Assembly (NCBI GenBank): GCA_910587655.1 | Contig: CAJUND010000005.1 | Location: forward strand, 1 to 64,000 | Origin: an uncultured Agathobacter sp. | GTDB taxonomy: Bacteria; Bacillota; Clostridia; Lachnospirales; Lachnospiraceae | Direction: 5' to 3' | Length of the DNA: 64,000 nucleotides | Part shown: positions 16,821 to 25,718 of the stretch, one piece after another | How positions within the stretch are numbered: the stretch's first letter is position 1 | Layout of the letters: each line of letters begins with the position of its first letter | Program-made: the position numbers and the translations under genes | Notes under the pieces: model-generated | Seen by the model: the letters and a program-made list of their open reading frames with translations, nothing else | Databases searched by the model: none | Told to the model about the DNA's origin: nothing

Positions 16821-18044
16821 ATGAAGAAAATTAAGCAGATCATTGCAGTCCTTCTGGTGCTGCTGCAGTGTTTTTTCTTTGTACTTCCGGTATCTGCCGA
16901 AGAAAAGGAAAAAACAGAGGTAAAAGAAAGCAGTCTTTATTCCAGGGCATGCGCACTGACAGACGGGGAAAGCGGACGGCTGTTATATGGAAAAAAAGAA
17001 GATGTTCCAATGGCAAATGCGAGCACGACCAAAATTCTTACCTGTATTCTGGCAATGGAAAACTGCCAGATGGATGAAGTGGTGACGGCAGGCAGGGAAG
17101 CGGCTGCGCAGCCGAAGGTCCATCTGGGAATGCGGGACGGCCAGCAGTTTTACCTGAAGGATTTATTATACGGGCTGATGCTGGAATCCTACAATGACTG
17201 TGCATATGTGATTGCAGAGCATGTTTCGGGTTCTGTAGAGAAGTTTGCCGAAGCAATGAATGAAAAGGCAAAGGAACTTGGCTGTACCGATACCCATTTT
17301 GTCACACCGAACGGACTGGACAAAGAGGACGGCGGGGGAGAGCACCATACAACGGCGTATGACCTCTGCAGAATTATGAGCTACTGTGCATGGAACTCCC
17401 CGGCAAGCGAACAGTTTCTTGCCCTCACACAGACCAGAAGCTACAGTTTTGCCAGTCTCGACGGAACCTCTTATGCGGTTTCCAATAAAAATGCGTTTCT
17501 TGACATGATGTCTTCCGTTATAACCGGAAAAACCGGTTATACTGCAAAAGCAGGATACTGCTATGTGGCGGCAGTGGAAGAAGGCGGCAGACGCTATGCG
17601 GTTGCACTGCTGGCGTGCGGATGGCCGAACCACAAGACCTACCGGTGGTCGGATGCGAAAACACTGTTTGGGTACGGACTGGAACACTACCACCTGTATC
17701 AGGGATCGGACAAAATATTTACGGTTGACCCGCTGGAGATTGCAGGGGGTTACCAGGAAGGAACCCTGGAAGAATGGGGGAATAAGGCAAAGCTGCCGCT
17801 GTATGTGGAAACGGACAAAAAACAGCTGACATTTTTAAAAGCGGACTGGGATGAGGCAGAGGTCAGAAAAGAATTTACGAAAATACCGCAGCTTCCGATA
17901 AAAAAAGGAAAGGAACTGGGGAAAATTTCTTACTGTGTAGGAAACGAGGAACTTTATTCCTTTAAAATCTGCGCGGCGGAGGATATCCGGAAATGGGATT
18001 TTGCAACATTTCTTACAGCAGTATTAAAAGAATTTTTGCTGTGA
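16821..18044 (+). CDS. dacF: D-alanyl-D-alanine carboxypeptidase (PBP5/DacF family)
   Basis: 407 residues from this ATG. It trims the terminal D-Ala from peptidoglycan stem peptides outside the membrane. Signal peptide: MKKIKQIIAVLLVLLQ onward, with likely cleavage after VSA. Active-site motifs are all present: SxxK as STTK, SxN as SYN and KTG as GKTGYT, followed by the C-terminal beta-rich domain. An in-frame ATG at 16743, overlapping the scpB end, would add 26 polar residues before the signal peptide. I prefer 16821, though neither start has a clear SD. Confidence 0.88.
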   Translation: MKKIKQIIAVLLVLLQCFFFVLPVSAEEKEKTEVKESSLYSRACALTDGESGRLLYGKKEDVPMANASTTKILTCILAMENCQMDEVVTAGREAAAQPKVHLGMRDGQQFYLKDLLYGLMLESYNDCAYVIAEHVSGSVEKFAEAMNEKAKELGCTDTHFVTPNGLDKEDGGGEHHTTAYDLCRIMSYCAWNSPASEQFLALTQTRSYSFASLDGTSYAVSNKNAFLDMMSSVITGKTGYTAKAGYCYVAAVEEGGRRYAVALLACGWPNHKTYRWSDAKTLFGYGLEHYHLYQGSDKIFTVDPLEIAGGYQEGTLEEWGNKAKLPLYVETDKKQLTFLKADWDEAEVRKEFTKIPQLPIKKGKELGKISYCVGNEELYSFKICAAEDIRKWDFATFLTAVLKEFLL

Positions 18045-18062
18045 AAAATTTAACAATTACAG

Positions 18063-18091
18063 TTGAAATAAGACTGGAAATGATATACAAT
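18063..18091 (+). promoter_or_regulatory. promoter of the decarboxylase/transcarboxylase operon
   Basis: TTGAAA (18063-18068), 17-base spacer, TACAAT (18086-18091), about 50 bases before the first gene. Confidence 0.75.
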
Positions 18092-18138
18092 TACACTAGC
18101 GCAATTTTTTTATTATTTTTATAGATGGAGGGCATAAG

Positions 18139-19575
18139 ATGAGTAGTAACAATGAAAATCTGGCGATGCAGCGTATTGCCAGATTGGTCGATGAGAACAG
18201 TTTTATGGAAATCGGTTCTCTCGTAACGGCACGCAGCACGGATTTTAACATGGATGCTGCAAAGGCTCCTTCGGATGGTGTAGTCACAGGTCACGGACTG
18301 ATTGACGGTAATCTGGTATTTATTTACAGCCAGGATGCTTCTGTGTTAAACGGAACCATTGGAGAGATGCATGCAAAAAAAATTGCTTCTGTGTACGATA
18401 TGGCAATGAAAATGGGAGCGCCGGTCATTGGTTTTATTGACTGCGGCGGAGTGCGTCTTCAGGAATCTGTGGATGCGCTGGATGGATTCGGACTGATTTA
18501 TGCAAAAGAGGTTGCGGCGTCCGGAATGGTTCCGCAGATCTGCGGTGTATTCGGAAACTGCGGAGGCGGGCTTTCCGTTGTTCCGGCACTGTGTGATTTT
18601 GCATTTATTGAGGAAAGCAAAGGCCGTATGTTTATCAATCCGGCAGATGCGGTTTCCGGCAACCGTGCGGAAGTCTGCGATACAGCCAGTGCGAAGTTCC
18701 AGGGTGAAAATAACGGCTGTGTTGATTTTACCGGCTCTGAGGATGAGATTATGGCACGGATCCGCCAGCTCGTATGCATGCTTCCGAACAACAGCGAGGG
18801 AGATGTTTATACAGGCAGCTGCAGGGATGATTTAAACCGTGCCTGCGAGAGCATGGAAAACATGAAGGGGGATCCGAGATACCTCCTGTCACAGATTGCG
18901 GACGGACATGCCTTTTTTGAAACGAAGGCGGACTTTGCAAAGAACATGGTAACCGGACTGTTCCAGTTAAACGGCATGACAGTCGGCGCAGTTGCAAACT
19001 GTACGGAGGTTTATGATGCACAGGGAAGCTGCACGGAGAAATTTACCAGTACCCTGACAGCCAGAGGCTGCAGCAAGGCGGCTGATTTTATCCAGTTCTG
19101 CGACGCATTTTCCATTCCGGTACTGTCCATTACCAATGTAACCGGGTTTAACAATACCATGTGTTCAGAGAAGAACCTTGCCCGTGCACTTGCCAGAATG
19201 ACGTCTGCATTTGCAAATGCTTCCTGTGCAAAGGTAAACCTGATTACAGGTGAGGCATACGGCAGCGCATATGTATTTATGAATTCCAAATCCATTGGTG
19301 CGGATTTTGTTTATGCATGGCAGGATGCAAAAATCGGTGCTATGGACGCTGTAATGGCTGCAAAAATCATGTATCCGGATGCAGGCGCGGAAGAAATCAA
19401 GAGCAAAGCGGCTGAGTATGAAAGCCTGCAGGATTCTGCGGCAGCAGCGGCTGCAAGGGGATATGTGGACCGTATCATTGCCCCGGCAGATTCCAGGAAA
19501 TATCTTGTTGCGGCATTTGAAATGCTCTATACAAAATATGTACAGGCACCGGAAAAGAAGCATGGGACCAGATAG
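18139..19575 (+). CDS. mmdA: acyl-CoA carboxyltransferase subunit (MmdA / transcarboxylase 12S type)
   Basis: 478 residues of the crotonase-fold carboxyltransferase family. Landmarks are DGVVTGHG, the first-half oxyanion region FIDCGGVRLQES and NCGGGLSVVPALCDFAF, and the second-half GEAYGSAYVFMNSK. It transfers carboxyl between an acyl-CoA and carboxybiotin. It is somewhat shorter than typical MmdA (about 510). The acyl-CoA is not determined by sequence alone: methylmalonyl-CoA is the best guess because beta, gamma and biotin-carrier subunits follow. SD GGAGGG precedes the ATG. Confidence 0.82.
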   Translation: MSSNNENLAMQRIARLVDENSFMEIGSLVTARSTDFNMDAAKAPSDGVVTGHGLIDGNLVFIYSQDASVLNGTIGEMHAKKIASVYDMAMKMGAPVIGFIDCGGVRLQESVDALDGFGLIYAKEVAASGMVPQICGVFGNCGGGLSVVPALCDFAFIEESKGRMFINPADAVSGNRAEVCDTASAKFQGENNGCVDFTGSEDEIMARIRQLVCMLPNNSEGDVYTGSCRDDLNRACESMENMKGDPRYLLSQIADGHAFFETKADFAKNMVTGLFQLNGMTVGAVANCTEVYDAQGSCTEKFTSTLTARGCSKAADFIQFCDAFSIPVLSITNVTGFNNTMCSEKNLARALARMTSAFANASCAKVNLITGEAYGSAYVFMNSKSIGADFVYAWQDAKIGAMDAVMAAKIMYPDAGAEEIKSKAAEYESLQDSAAAAAARGYVDRIIAPADSRKYLVAAFEMLYTKYVQAPEKKHGTR

Positions 19576-19587
19576 AGGTGAAGTTTA

Positions 19588-20370
19588 ATGAAAAAGAAAA
19601 TAGCTTTGGCGCTTAGCATGGTTCTTATGGTTTTCGTGCTTGGCGCCTGTGGAAAACAGGATCCGTCAAAGATGGACTATAACGGGACATCATACAAGGA
19701 GCTTGAACAGCAGATGCAGGAAAACATCACCATGGTTCAGGCAATCCTGCAGTTTTACAGTGAGAACAGTCTGACTGCTGAGACAGTCACTGATGATGTA
19801 AAGGAATATTTATACAGCGTTGGTGTGACGGATGCCCAGATTGCCGCGGCGGACAGATGGGATGAAATCGAAAAGGAATTTGGGAAAGCAGATGCTGCGT
19901 TAAGCCAGGAAATACCGATGAAGTCTTTCGAGGTAACGAAATCAGGCAAGACGCTTACCACAGACCTTTTTATTAAATTCGAGAAAAAAAAGGTGGATTT
20001 CCAGGTTGTCTATGACTATTATTCAATGGAAATTACAGGAATATCCATTGAGCCGGTTTACACACTGGGAGAGAAGATGCAGAAGGCAGGAATCAATACG
20101 CTGCTTTCCATTTCAATTGTGTTTTCAGTTCTGATTTTAATCAGCCTGCTGATTGCATGCTTCAAAATCTTCCCATATCTTGAGCAGAAAAAGAAGCAGA
20201 ATGGAAATCATGCAGCGGTACCGGAGCAGAAAATGCCGGCGCCGGCTGTGGAGGCAAAAGCAACAGCAGCAGATGACGGTGAGCTGATTGCAGTCATCGC
20301 AGCGGCAATTGCAGCAGGAACCGGAACTTCTACAAATGATTTTGTAGTTCGTTCCATCAGGAGAAGATAA
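19588..20370 (+). CDS. oadG: OadG-family gamma subunit with N-terminal lipoprotein domain
   Basis: 260 residues. The N-terminus is a lipoprotein signal with lipobox LGAC (Cys21). Residues about 25-165 form an outward-facing charged domain of unknown family. One membrane span (about 168-193) precedes a cytosolic Lys-rich and Ala-rich tail ending in the family signature GTSTNDFVVRSIRRR. The gamma subunit tethers the carboxyltransferase to the beta pump. Ordinary OadG proteins are about 80-120 residues with only the span and tail, so the first 165 residues are an added module. It sits in the middle of the operon with a weak GAGGTGAAG SD. Confidence 0.8.
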   Translation: MKKKIALALSMVLMVFVLGACGKQDPSKMDYNGTSYKELEQQMQENITMVQAILQFYSENSLTAETVTDDVKEYLYSVGVTDAQIAAADRWDEIEKEFGKADAALSQEIPMKSFEVTKSGKTLTTDLFIKFEKKKVDFQVVYDYYSMEITGISIEPVYTLGEKMQKAGINTLLSISIVFSVLILISLLIACFKIFPYLEQKKKQNGNHAAVPEQKMPAPAVEAKATAADDGELIAVIAAAIAAGTGTSTNDFVVRSIRRR

Positions 20371-20401
20371 ATAACAGTTTATTTTTAGGAGGATCATTTC
20401 A

Positions 20402-20761
20402 ATGAAAAATTATACAATTACCGTAAATGGTAACGTTTATGATGTTACAGTGGAGGAAACCGGAAGCACAGGAGCAGCATCAGCTCCGGTTCGCGCAGCA
20501 GCATCAGCTCCTGCTCCGGCAGCAGCTCCTGCATCATCAGCAGCAGGCTCTGTCCGTATTGAAGCAGGGGCAGCCGGAAAGGTATTCAAGCTTGAAAAGA
20601 AAGTCGGAGATGCAGTTAAGAAGGGCGACACCGTCCTGATTCTTGAAATTATGAAGATGGAGACTCCGGTTGTTGCACCGCAGGATGGAACCGTTGCAAG
20701 TATTGATGTTGCAGTTGGCGATGCTGTGGAATCCGGAGCATTACTGGCGAGCTTAAATTAA
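20402..20761 (+). CDS. mmdC: biotin carboxyl carrier protein of the decarboxylase complex
   Basis: 119 residues. An N-terminal anchor (1-20) leads into a flexible Ala/Pro/Ser linker (about 22-50), then the biotinyl domain with EIMKMETPV; Lys85 is the expected biotinylation site. It carries the carboxyl group between the carboxyltransferases and the membrane beta subunit. SD AGGAGG. Short stand-alone carriers with Ala/Pro linkers are typical of the methylmalonyl-CoA and glutaconyl-CoA decarboxylases. Confidence 0.95.
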   Translation: MKNYTITVNGNVYDVTVEETGSTGAASAPVRAAASAPAPAAAPASSAAGSVRIEAGAAGKVFKLEKKVGDAVKKGDTVLILEIMKMETPVVAPQDGTVASIDVAVGDAVESGALLASLN

Positions 20762-20779
20762 TCCAAGGAGGAATTCACT

Positions 20780-21928
20780 GTGAGTTATGTAGGCGAAACA
20801 TTAACAAACCTCCTACATCAGACAGCCTTTTTCAATCTGACATGGGGAAATTACGTGATGATACTGGTAGCGCTTTTTTTCCTATATCTTGCGATTAAAA
20901 AGGGTTTTGAGCCATTACTTTTAGTTCCGATTGCATTCGGAATGCTGCTTGTAAACATATATCCGGATATTATTGCAAGTCCGGAGCAGACAAGCAATGG
21001 CATAGGCGGTTTACTTTATTATTTTTATACACTGGATGAGTGGTCAATTTTACCTTCCCTGATTTTCCTTGGAGTTGGTGCAATGACAGACTTTGGTCCG
21101 CTGATTGCAAACCCTGTCAGCTTTCTGATGGGAGCTGCAGCACAGTTTGGTATTTTTGCAGCATATTTCCTTGCCATTGTGCTTGGTTTTAATGACAAGG
21201 CTGCAGCGGCAGTATCCATTATCGGAGGCGCTGACGGACCGACTTCCATTTTCCTCGCTTCAAAACTGGGGCAGACGGGGCTTATGGGCCCGATTGCAGT
21301 GGCTGCATATTCATACATGGCGCTTGTGCCGATTATCCAGCCGCCGATTATGAAGCTGTTTACCACAAAGAAGGAGCGTGCAATCAAAATGCAGAACCTC
21401 CGTCCGGTCAGCAAGCTGGAAAAAATCCTGTTTCCGATCGTGGTTACCGTTGTGGTATGTACGCTGCTTCCTACGACAGCCCCGCTTGTTGGAATGCTGA
21501 TGCTTGGAAACCTGTTCCGTGAATCCGGCGTGGTCCGCCAGTTACAGGAGACTGCAAGCAATGCCATGATGTATATCGTTGTTATTCTGCTGGGGACTTC
21601 TGTTGGTGCAACGACAAGTGCAGAGGCATTCTTAAATGCCAGCACATTAAAGATCGTAGTGCTTGGACTGGTGGCATTTATGTTTGGTACGGCTGCCGGA
21701 GTACTGTTTGGCAAACTGCTGTGTTATGTTACCAAAGGCAAGATTAATCCTCTCATTGGTTCAGCCGGTGTATCGGCAGTACCTATGGCTGCGCGTGTTT
21801 CCCAGAAGGTCGGCGCAGAGGAAGATCCGACAAACTTCCTGCTTATGCATGCAATGGGACCAAACGTTGCCGGAGTTATAGGTACGGCTGTTGCGGCAGG
21901 ATGCTTTATGGCAATATTTGGAATCTAA
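20780..21928 (+). CDS. oadB: sodium-translocating decarboxylase beta subunit (OadB/MmdB/GcdB)
   Basis: 382 residues, a polytopic membrane protein with about ten spans. The conserved [10 protein letters not shown] block around residue 150 is the family signature linked to sodium binding, and the C-terminal part has the usual SAVPMAARV region. It decarboxylates carboxybiotin and exports sodium. The start is GTG at 20780, because AAGGAGG stands 6-8 bases before it. Which donor feeds it (acyl-CoA or oxaloacetate) is discussed in the findings. Confidence 0.95.
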   Translation: MSYVGETLTNLLHQTAFFNLTWGNYVMILVALFFLYLAIKKGFEPLLLVPIAFGMLLVNIYPDIIASPEQTSNGIGGLLYYFYTLDEWSILPSLIFLGVGAMTDFGPLIANPVSFLMGAAAQFGIFAAYFLAIVLGFNDKAAAAVSIIGGADGPTSIFLASKLGQTGLMGPIAVAAYSYMALVPIIQPPIMKLFTTKKERAIKMQNLRPVSKLEKILFPIVVTVVVCTLLPTTAPLVGMLMLGNLFRESGVVRQLQETASNAMMYIVVILLGTSVGATTSAEAFLNASTLKIVVLGLVAFMFGTAAGVLFGKLLCYVTKGKINPLIGSAGVSAVPMAARVSQKVGAEEDPTNFLLMHAMGPNVAGVIGTAVAAGCFMAIFGI

Positions 21929-21943
21929 AAAGGAGAAATGATT

Positions 21944-23362
21944 ATGTCTGAAATGGAAAAGAAACCATTAAAAATAACAGAGACTGTTCTTCGTGACGCA
22001 CACCAGTCCCTGATTGCAACACGTATGACAACAGAGCAGATGCTTCCAATCGTTGACAAGATGGACCAGGTTGGATACCATGCAGTGGAGTGCTGGGGCG
22101 GGGCAACTTTTGATGCCTGCCTGCGCTTCTTAAAGGAAGATCCCTGGGAGCGTCTGAGAAAGTTAAAAGACGGCTTCAAAAAAACCAAACTCCAGATGCT
22201 CTTCCGCGGACAGAATATCTTAGGCTACCGCCCATATGCGGATGATGTTGTGGAGTATTTTGTGCAGAAGTCAGTGGCTAACGGAATTGACATTATCCGA
22301 ATTTTTGACTGCCTGAATGACGTCAGAAACTTACAGACAGCCGTTACAGCCTGCAACAAGGAAAACGGACATGCACAGGTAGCACTGTCCTATACCCTGG
22401 GAGATGCATATACCCTGGATTACTGGATGGAAATGGCAAAGAGAATCGAGGATATGGGCGCAAATTCCTTATGTATTAAGGATATGGCAGGACTTTTGGT
22501 TCCGACCGAGGCTACAAAGCTGGTAGAGGCGTTAAAGAGTGCAACCAGCCTTCCAATCGAACTTCATACCCATTACACCTCCGGTGTGGCATCCATGACC
22601 TATATGAAAGCAGTGGAGGCAGGATGTGATATCATTGATACGGCAATGTCACCATTTGCACTTGGTACCAGCCAGCCTGCTACCGAGGTTATGGTGGAAG
22701 CATTTAAGGGTACTGCGTATGATACAGGATTAGACCAGAACCTTCTGGCTGAAATTGCTGATTATTTCCGTCCGCAGAGAGAGGAAGCGCTTGCAAGCGG
22801 ACTGATGAATCCAAAGGTGCTGGGTGTTAATATCAATACACTTCGTTACCAGGTACCGGGCGGAATGCTTTCCAACCTGATTTCCCAGCTCAAGGAGCAG
22901 GGCAAGGAGGACAAGTTTGAAGAGGTTCTTGCAGAAGTGCCGCGCGTGCGTAAGGATCTGGGTGAGCCGCCTCTTGTTACCCCTTCCTCCCAGATTGTGG
23001 GAACCCAGGCAGTATTTAATGTACTGATGGGTGAGCGTTACAAGGTCGCTACCAAGGAGACAAAGGATATTCTTCTTGGAAAATACGGACAGACTGTAAA
23101 ACCGTTTAACCCGGAAGTTGTTGACAAGGTACTGGGTGAGGACAAAAAGAATGCCATTACCTGCCGTCCGGCTGATTTACTGGAGCCGGAGCTTGATAAG
23201 ATTGAGGCTGAGATGAAGCAGTACAAAAAACAGGATGAGGATGTTCTTTCCTATGCACTGTTTCCGCAGGTTGCCACGGATTTCTTCAAATACCGTGAAG
23301 CACAGCAGACTGGTGTGGATGTAAAAGCAGGAGATGTGAAAAACGCTGCATATCCGGTATAA
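21944..23362 (+). CDS. oadA: oxaloacetate decarboxylase/transcarboxylase 5S-type carboxyltransferase (OadA)
   Basis: 472 residues. HMGL-like TIM barrel with ETVLRDAHQSLIATRM at the start, CWGGATFDACLRFL, the metal-site HTHYTSG and the Lys-containing IKDMAGLL block, followed by the conserved carboxylase domain. The C-terminal biotinyl domain of one-piece OadA proteins is absent; the carrier is the separate protein upstream. It carboxylates or decarboxylates the pyruvate/oxaloacetate pair. ATG 21944 is preferred to the in-frame ATG at 21938, which is only two bases from AGGAG. A strong terminator follows. Confidence 0.93.
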   Translation: MSEMEKKPLKITETVLRDAHQSLIATRMTTEQMLPIVDKMDQVGYHAVECWGGATFDACLRFLKEDPWERLRKLKDGFKKTKLQMLFRGQNILGYRPYADDVVEYFVQKSVANGIDIIRIFDCLNDVRNLQTAVTACNKENGHAQVALSYTLGDAYTLDYWMEMAKRIEDMGANSLCIKDMAGLLVPTEATKLVEALKSATSLPIELHTHYTSGVASMTYMKAVEAGCDIIDTAMSPFALGTSQPATEVMVEAFKGTAYDTGLDQNLLAEIADYFRPQREEALASGLMNPKVLGVNINTLRYQVPGGMLSNLISQLKEQGKEDKFEEVLAEVPRVRKDLGEPPLVTPSSQIVGTQAVFNVLMGERYKVATKETKDILLGKYGQTVKPFNPEVVDKVLGEDKKNAITCRPADLLEPELDKIEAEMKQYKKQDEDVLSYALFPQVATDFFKYREAQQTGVDVKAGDVKNAAYPV

Positions 23363-23378
23363 AACAGTAGATAAAAAA

Positions 23379-23404
23379 GAATACCTTCGGGTATTCTTTT
23401 TTTC
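23379..23404 (+). terminator. terminator of the decarboxylase operon (UUCG loop)
   Basis: Stem GAATACC (23379-23385) / GGTATTC (23390-23396) closed by the stable TTCG tetraloop and followed by seven T. Confidence 0.92.
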
Positions 23405-23441
23405 TTATGATTTGACCAGCTAAAAAGAATAGCAGTTCAGC

Positions 23442-23469
23442 TTGAAAAAAATATGTAGTCTGATATAAT
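23442..23469 (+). promoter_or_regulatory. promoter of hicAB
   Basis: TTGAAA (23442-23447), 16-base spacer, TATAAT (23464-23469), 28 bases before hicA. Confidence 0.75.
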
Positions 23470-23496
23470 GAAAACAATTCAAAGGAGAGAATCGGC

Positions 23497-23733
23497 ATGG
23501 CGAGAAATACTTATAATAATGTAATGGCTGGAAATTGCGATAATAATATTCGTTTTGCTGATTTAAGAAATTTAATTATGTCCTATGGATTTAGAGAACG
23601 GATAAAGGGCGATCACTATGTATATAAACGGGATGATATGATAGAGAGAATTGTAATACAGCCACAGGGAAATAAAGCAAAACCATATCAGGTTAAGCAG
23701 GTCAGGGAATTATTTAATAAATATGGTTTGTAG
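23497..23733 (+). CDS. hicA: HicA-type mRNA interferase toxin
   Basis: 78 residues. HicA toxins are small dsRBD-like RNases. The expected core is present: LIMSYGFRERIKGDHYVYKR, where the catalytic His is in the GDH triplet (the usual motif is GSH), then a beta strand and KPYQVKQVRELF at the end. About 20 N-terminal residues precede the core. SD AAAGGAGAG. The gene is more A+T rich than its neighbours, as is common for toxin-antitoxin loci. hicB follows 20 bases later. Confidence 0.82.
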   Translation: MARNTYNNVMAGNCDNNIRFADLRNLIMSYGFRERIKGDHYVYKRDDMIERIVIQPQGNKAKPYQVKQVRELFNKYGL

Positions 23734-23753
23734 ATTTGTCAGGGAGGTATGAT

Positions 23754-23972
23754 ATGTATAAGTATCAGATTATTATGTACTGGAGTGAGCCGGACAACTG
23801 TTATGTTACAGAAGTTCCGGAACTTCCGGGATGTATGAGTGATGGAGAAACGCCGGAAGACGCAATCAAGAATACGCAGCAGATTATTCAGGTATGGCTG
23901 GAATGTGCCAAAGAGGATGGAAGGGAAATTCCTGAACCTGTTTATAACAGGTCACTGGTTGAAAGAGCGTAA
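23754..23972 (+). CDS. hicB: HicB-type antitoxin
   Basis: 72 residues of the HicB_lk fold: MYWSEPDNCYVTEVPELPGCMSDGETPEDA is the degenerate RNase H-like core. ATG 23754 is chosen because AGGGAGG (23741-23747) lies 6 bases before it; an upstream in-frame TTG overlaps that SD. No clear DNA-binding domain is present at the C-terminus, so autoregulation is uncertain. Its partner hicA lies directly upstream. Confidence 0.85.
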   Translation: MYKYQIIMYWSEPDNCYVTEVPELPGCMSDGETPEDAIKNTQQIIQVWLECAKEDGREIPEPVYNRSLVERA

Positions 23973-23980
23973 ATTATTTC

Positions 23981-24008
23981 TTGCAATTTTTTTTAAAAGT
24001 GATACAAT
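23981..24008 (+). promoter_or_regulatory. promoter of the DUF1275 gene
   Basis: TTGCAA (23981-23986), 16-base spacer, TACAAT (24003-24008), beginning 9 bases after hicB. Confidence 0.65.
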
Positions 24009-24047
24009 TTCATTCGAACAGATAAATAAATGGTTTCAGGAAAGAGT

Positions 24048-24776
24048 ATGAAGCGTATGATACACGAAAGTAAAACGAAAGAACATATAATTACCTGCTC
24101 CCACCACTGCATGGCAGTTGTCGGAGGCTTTATGGGCGGGTTTACCATACTTACAAGAGGGGATTTGTTTGGAAATGCGCAGACAGCAAATATGATTTCC
24201 CTGGTTCATTTCGTTCTGGGAAAAGATTTTCTGCATTTTTTCCTGCGTCTGCTTGCAGTTTTTGTTTATGTGCTGGGGATTATGGCATATGTAATGATAA
24301 AAAATAAAACTGACTGGAACATCAAAAAGGTTTCCATACTTGTGGACTTTTCTGCAGTTGTTCTTCTTGGATGTTTTCCGGAATCCATGGAGCCGGTCAT
24401 TGCGCTGTATCCGGTATTTTTTGCCATGTCTTTCCAGTGGAATGCATTTCCGGGAAATTACGGCTACGCAAGTTCTACAATTTTTTCCACAAACAATATC
24501 AGACAGACTACGCTTGCGTTTTCCGAATACCTTTGTGACAGGGATAAAATGCATCTGCATAAAATGTGGTTTTTCTTTGGAACGCTGCTTGGGTTCCATA
24601 CGGGAGTTGCAGTTTCCTGGTTTGCGGCAGAATATCTGGGATACCAGGGCATCTGGCTGAATGGTGTGATTCTTCTTGCCGCCGGTGTGTTTGTATGGTT
24701 GGAAAACTCACACGAGACCAGAAATGAAAAGACAAAGCTTCCGGTAAGGACAGCGGTGGTAAATATATATAAATAG
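24048..24776 (+). CDS. DUF1275 (YoaK-like) membrane protein
   Basis: 242 residues with about six membrane spans. The opening CMAVVGGFMGGFTILTRGDLFGNAQTANMI is characteristic of DUF1275, a family of unknown function. ATG 24048 is preferred to 24030 because AGGAAAGAG stands just before it. It has its own promoter. The RpiR regulator gene follows 15 bases later, but no functional link is known. Confidence 0.85.
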   Translation: MKRMIHESKTKEHIITCSHHCMAVVGGFMGGFTILTRGDLFGNAQTANMISLVHFVLGKDFLHFFLRLLAVFVYVLGIMAYVMIKNKTDWNIKKVSILVDFSAVVLLGCFPESMEPVIALYPVFFAMSFQWNAFPGNYGYASSTIFSTNNIRQTTLAFSEYLCDRDKMHLHKMWFFFGTLLGFHTGVAVSWFAAEYLGYQGIWLNGVILLAAGVFVWLENSHETRNEKTKLPVRTAVVNIYK

Positions 24777-24791
24777 TACGAGGGATTTGGG

Positions 24792-25718
24792 ATGGCAAAT
24801 ACAAATGAACTGCTGAACCGGATTAATAACCGTTACAGTTCCATGAGTAAAGGACAAAAGCTGCTTGCAGCCTATATTACGGATAATTATGACAAGGCAG
24901 TGTTTCTGACGGCAGCAAAAATGGGAGAAACGGTGGGCATCAGTGAGTCCACCGTTGTTCGTTTTGCAACGTTTCTGGGATATAAGGGGTATCCGGAGTT
25001 TCAGAAGGCACTGGAGGAGCTGGTGCGCAATAAGTTAAATTCCGTCCAGCGAATGGAAGTGACTTACGGAAGAATCAGCCAGTCGAAAATTTTAGAGACT
25101 GTGCTTCGCTCCGATGCGGACAAGATAAAGACAACACTGGAAAAAATTGACCATAATGCTTTTGAGCTTGCAGTAACCACCATACTGGAAGCAAAAAGTA
25201 TTTATATTGTGGGAATCAGAAGCTGTGCGCCGCTGGCGGGCTTTCTCGGATTTTACCTGAATCTGATGTTTGACAGGGTGCGTCTTTTGACAACAAACAG
25301 TTCCAGTGAGCTGTTCGAGCAGATGGTGCGTATTGACAAAAAGGACGTGATTATCGGCATCAGTTTTCCGCGTTATTCCATGCGTACCTTAAAGGCACTG
25401 GAATTTGCAAATAACCGGAATGCCAAGGTAATCACCATTACAGACAGCGTGCATTCGCCAATGAACCTGTATTCTTCCTGCAACCTGATTGCGGACAGCG
25501 ACATGGCGTCCATTGTGGATTCGCTTGTGGCGCCGCTCAGCGTGATTAACGCGCTTGTGGTGGCTCTCTGTATGAAAAAGCAGAAGGAAGTGGCAAAAAC
25601 GCTGACCATGCTTGAGGATATCTGGGACGAGTACCAGGTGTATGAAAATGATGAAATAAACTATATTGATGATTCAATTAAGATACATTATGCAAAATTA
25701 GAGGACGGGGATTCATGA
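24792..25718 (+). CDS. RpiR/MurR-family transcriptional regulator (HTH + SIS)
   Basis: 308 residues. The N-terminal HTH_6 domain (1-77) includes KMGETVGISESTVVRFATFLGYKGYPEFQ, and the C-terminal SIS sugar-phosphate-binding domain covers about 125-260. Members sense phosphosugars and control sugar or amino-sugar genes. No sugar gene lies beside it; its stop overlaps the next ATG (ATGA), so it is co-translated with a flavoprotein. The effector cannot be predicted. Confidence 0.9.
   Translation: MANTNELLNRINNRYSSMSKGQKLLAAYITDNYDKAVFLTAAKMGETVGISESTVVRFATFLGYKGYPEFQKALEELVRNKLNSVQRMEVTYGRISQSKILETVLRSDADKIKTTLEKIDHNAFELAVTTILEAKSIYIVGIRSCAPLAGFLGFYLNLMFDRVRLLTTNSSSELFEQMVRIDKKDVIIGISFPRYSMRTLKALEFANNRNAKVITITDSVHSPMNLYSSCNLIADSDMASIVDSLVAPLSVINALVVALCMKKQKEVAKTLTMLEDIWDEYQVYENDEINYIDDSIKIHYAKLEDGDS

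Noticed and set aside
21025..21714. 229-residue open frame antisense to oadB
   Set aside because: Shadow of the membrane beta subunit; no SD or independent promoter.
23442..24047. Insertion sequence or integron around hicAB
   Set aside because: No transposase, integrase, inverted repeats or target duplications are visible.
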